Positions 62,949 to 64,000 of a stretch of DNA of 64,000 bases are shown here, in pieces. The DNA lies in contig CAADRB010000048.1 in assembly GCA_900708905.1 (NCBI GenBank), positions 845,885 to 909,884 of the forward strand, written 5' to 3'. The notes beneath the pieces were generated by a model. That model was given only the letters and a program-made list of their open reading frames with translations. It was not told the origin of the DNA and made no database searches. Origin of the DNA: Hymenolepis diminuta (lineage: Eukaryota > Platyhelminthes > Cestoda > Cyclophyllidea > Hymenolepididae). The translations under genes and the position numbers were made by a program. Position 1 is the first letter of the stretch. The number at the start of each line of letters is the position of its first letter.

Positions 62949-63988
62949 GGTATCTGAGGCCACTCACAATTTTGTAATTCAGACTGACTCGACAATAATA
63001 ACTAATGTATTTTTATATCGGAGGATCTCATGTCAGATACTACTATAACTCCTACCATTAAGGGACACGCTGCAATGGTATCTGTAAAAGCGAAACAGAG
63101 GAATTTAGAAATGGCGAGATTTCTACTGATCGCCAGATCTTTCCTTTGCATAAGTAGAAAGGAGTTGGTGAATGAAAAGGGTGGAGATGAATTGACCACC
63201 ACGGAGAGGAGAAAGAGCACTGTCAACACTCTGCTCACTCACTCACTCACTCAGAACACCTGAATTTGTGAGAAGAGTGCATGGCATGGCATGTCATAGC
63301 ATGGAATGATGGAGGAAAATCAGGCGAAGTCAATGCTTGACAACTTGTCAAACATCTTCAAGTGTTTGAAGGAGTTAAAATATATGGGGAATGTTGTTTA
63401 TCAAGATCTCACATACAAATCTCTTTCTTTCGTAGACCAGGTGGTCAGTTTGTGTGGACAAAAACAACAACGCAAGAGAATCGTTCAATATGTGCAAAAA
63501 TTGAAGCATCCAGAAGAACAGGAGTGATTTTGATTTGTCCCCTACGAAAACAAATTCCATCAGAATGAAAAGAGAATGGAAGAAGTGATAGGTGGTTGGG
63601 TATGTGCGTGCGGACTCCACTGAAGTTCCAACTGTTTGTATATGCACGAGGTTTCCAGTAACAGTGATGGCTTTTTGGTGTTGTGAAGGGCAGTGAGGAA
63701 GTGGCACGTCCTGACTTCGCCATTTTTTCTACTGGGCCTTAGAGTCATTGCAGTTGTAGATACCTATGTGAATACTCTGCAAACCATTCTTGTCAAGTCG
63801 TCTTGGATAGACAGCGTAGCCAATGGAGGAAGACCCCTCTCTCCTCCCTTCCCTATGTCTTCCAACACGATTCGGCTTCATCCCATAAACCTTTCAAAAC
63901 CCAGAATTAGAAGGTTGAGAATTTTCATCACCATGCCATACCAAACTTATGGCCTCCTCCTCCAACCCCCCAAGACCATAATGTTTTT
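62949..63988 (+). repeat. 1.04-kb interspersed repeat E, copy 2
   Basis: Inverted relative to the copy at 42707-43746 and similar from end to end. Its + strand carries two frames shared with copy 1: MSDTTITPTIKGHAAMVSV (63030-63263) and MMEENQAKSMLDNLSNIFKC (63306-63527). The second keeps 67 aligned codons open in both copies with conservative changes. It contains TCAC repeats (63233-63253) and GGCATG repeats near 63280-63305. It may continue past the window edge. Confidence 0.7.
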
Positions 63989-64000
63989 TATTATTGTGTG

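Overview
The window looks like AT-rich nuclear DNA from an invertebrate animal, most likely a parasitic flatworm; a tapeworm is my guess, but the sequence does not fix the species. The genes are split by introns, two of which are only 30 and 35 nt long. One gene has a strong splice-acceptor-like sequence 2 nt before its ATG and lies 114 bp behind another gene, as expected of spliced-leader trans-splicing. Most of the rest is intergenic or intronic DNA with tRNA-derived SINEs and decayed LTR retrotransposons. Single Ns at 2961 and 5023 and an 11-N run at 6071-6081 mark joins in a draft assembly.

Left end (1-8 kb): two diverged paralogues of an unrecognised two-exon gene face each other tail to tail. 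Copy A runs 55-2711 on + and copy B 7780-6338 on -. Exon 1 encodes an FHA (phosphothreonine-binding) fold and exon 2 a domain of about 260 residues that I cannot name. An exact 846-bp second copy of the end of gene A follows the N at 2961; it is almost certainly an unmerged contig overlap.

9-12 kb: two mitochondrial ribosomal protein genes lie in tandem on the - strand, MRPS18B followed 114 bp later by MRPL14. This is a candidate polycistron.

14.5-18.7 kb: a graveyard of LTR retrotransposons. It holds three related LTRs of about 295 bp, a Ty3/gypsy-like Gag zinc-knuckle and protease remnant, a 668-bp TRIM-like internally deleted element, and two short dispersed repeats (here called R1 and R2).

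19.2-27.2 kb (+): a complete 15-exon gene for the nucleolar protein MYBBP1A/DNA polymerase phi (Pol5 family). The exons join in one frame to about 1188 residues.

27-41 kb: mostly geneless, with SINE copies and one unexplained run of minus-strand open frames at 37.7-38.7 kb.

41.6-57.1 kb (-): seven 3' exons of an SLC9B (NHA-type) Na+/H+ exchanger. The cation-binding Asp-Asp motif is intact, and about 250 extra hydrophilic residues are inserted in one loop. Its N-terminal exons were not found and may lie beyond 64 kb.

42.7-43.7 and 62.9-64.0 kb: two closely similar, inverted copies of an unnamed 1.04-kb repeat, one inside the last SLC9B intron and one at the right edge.
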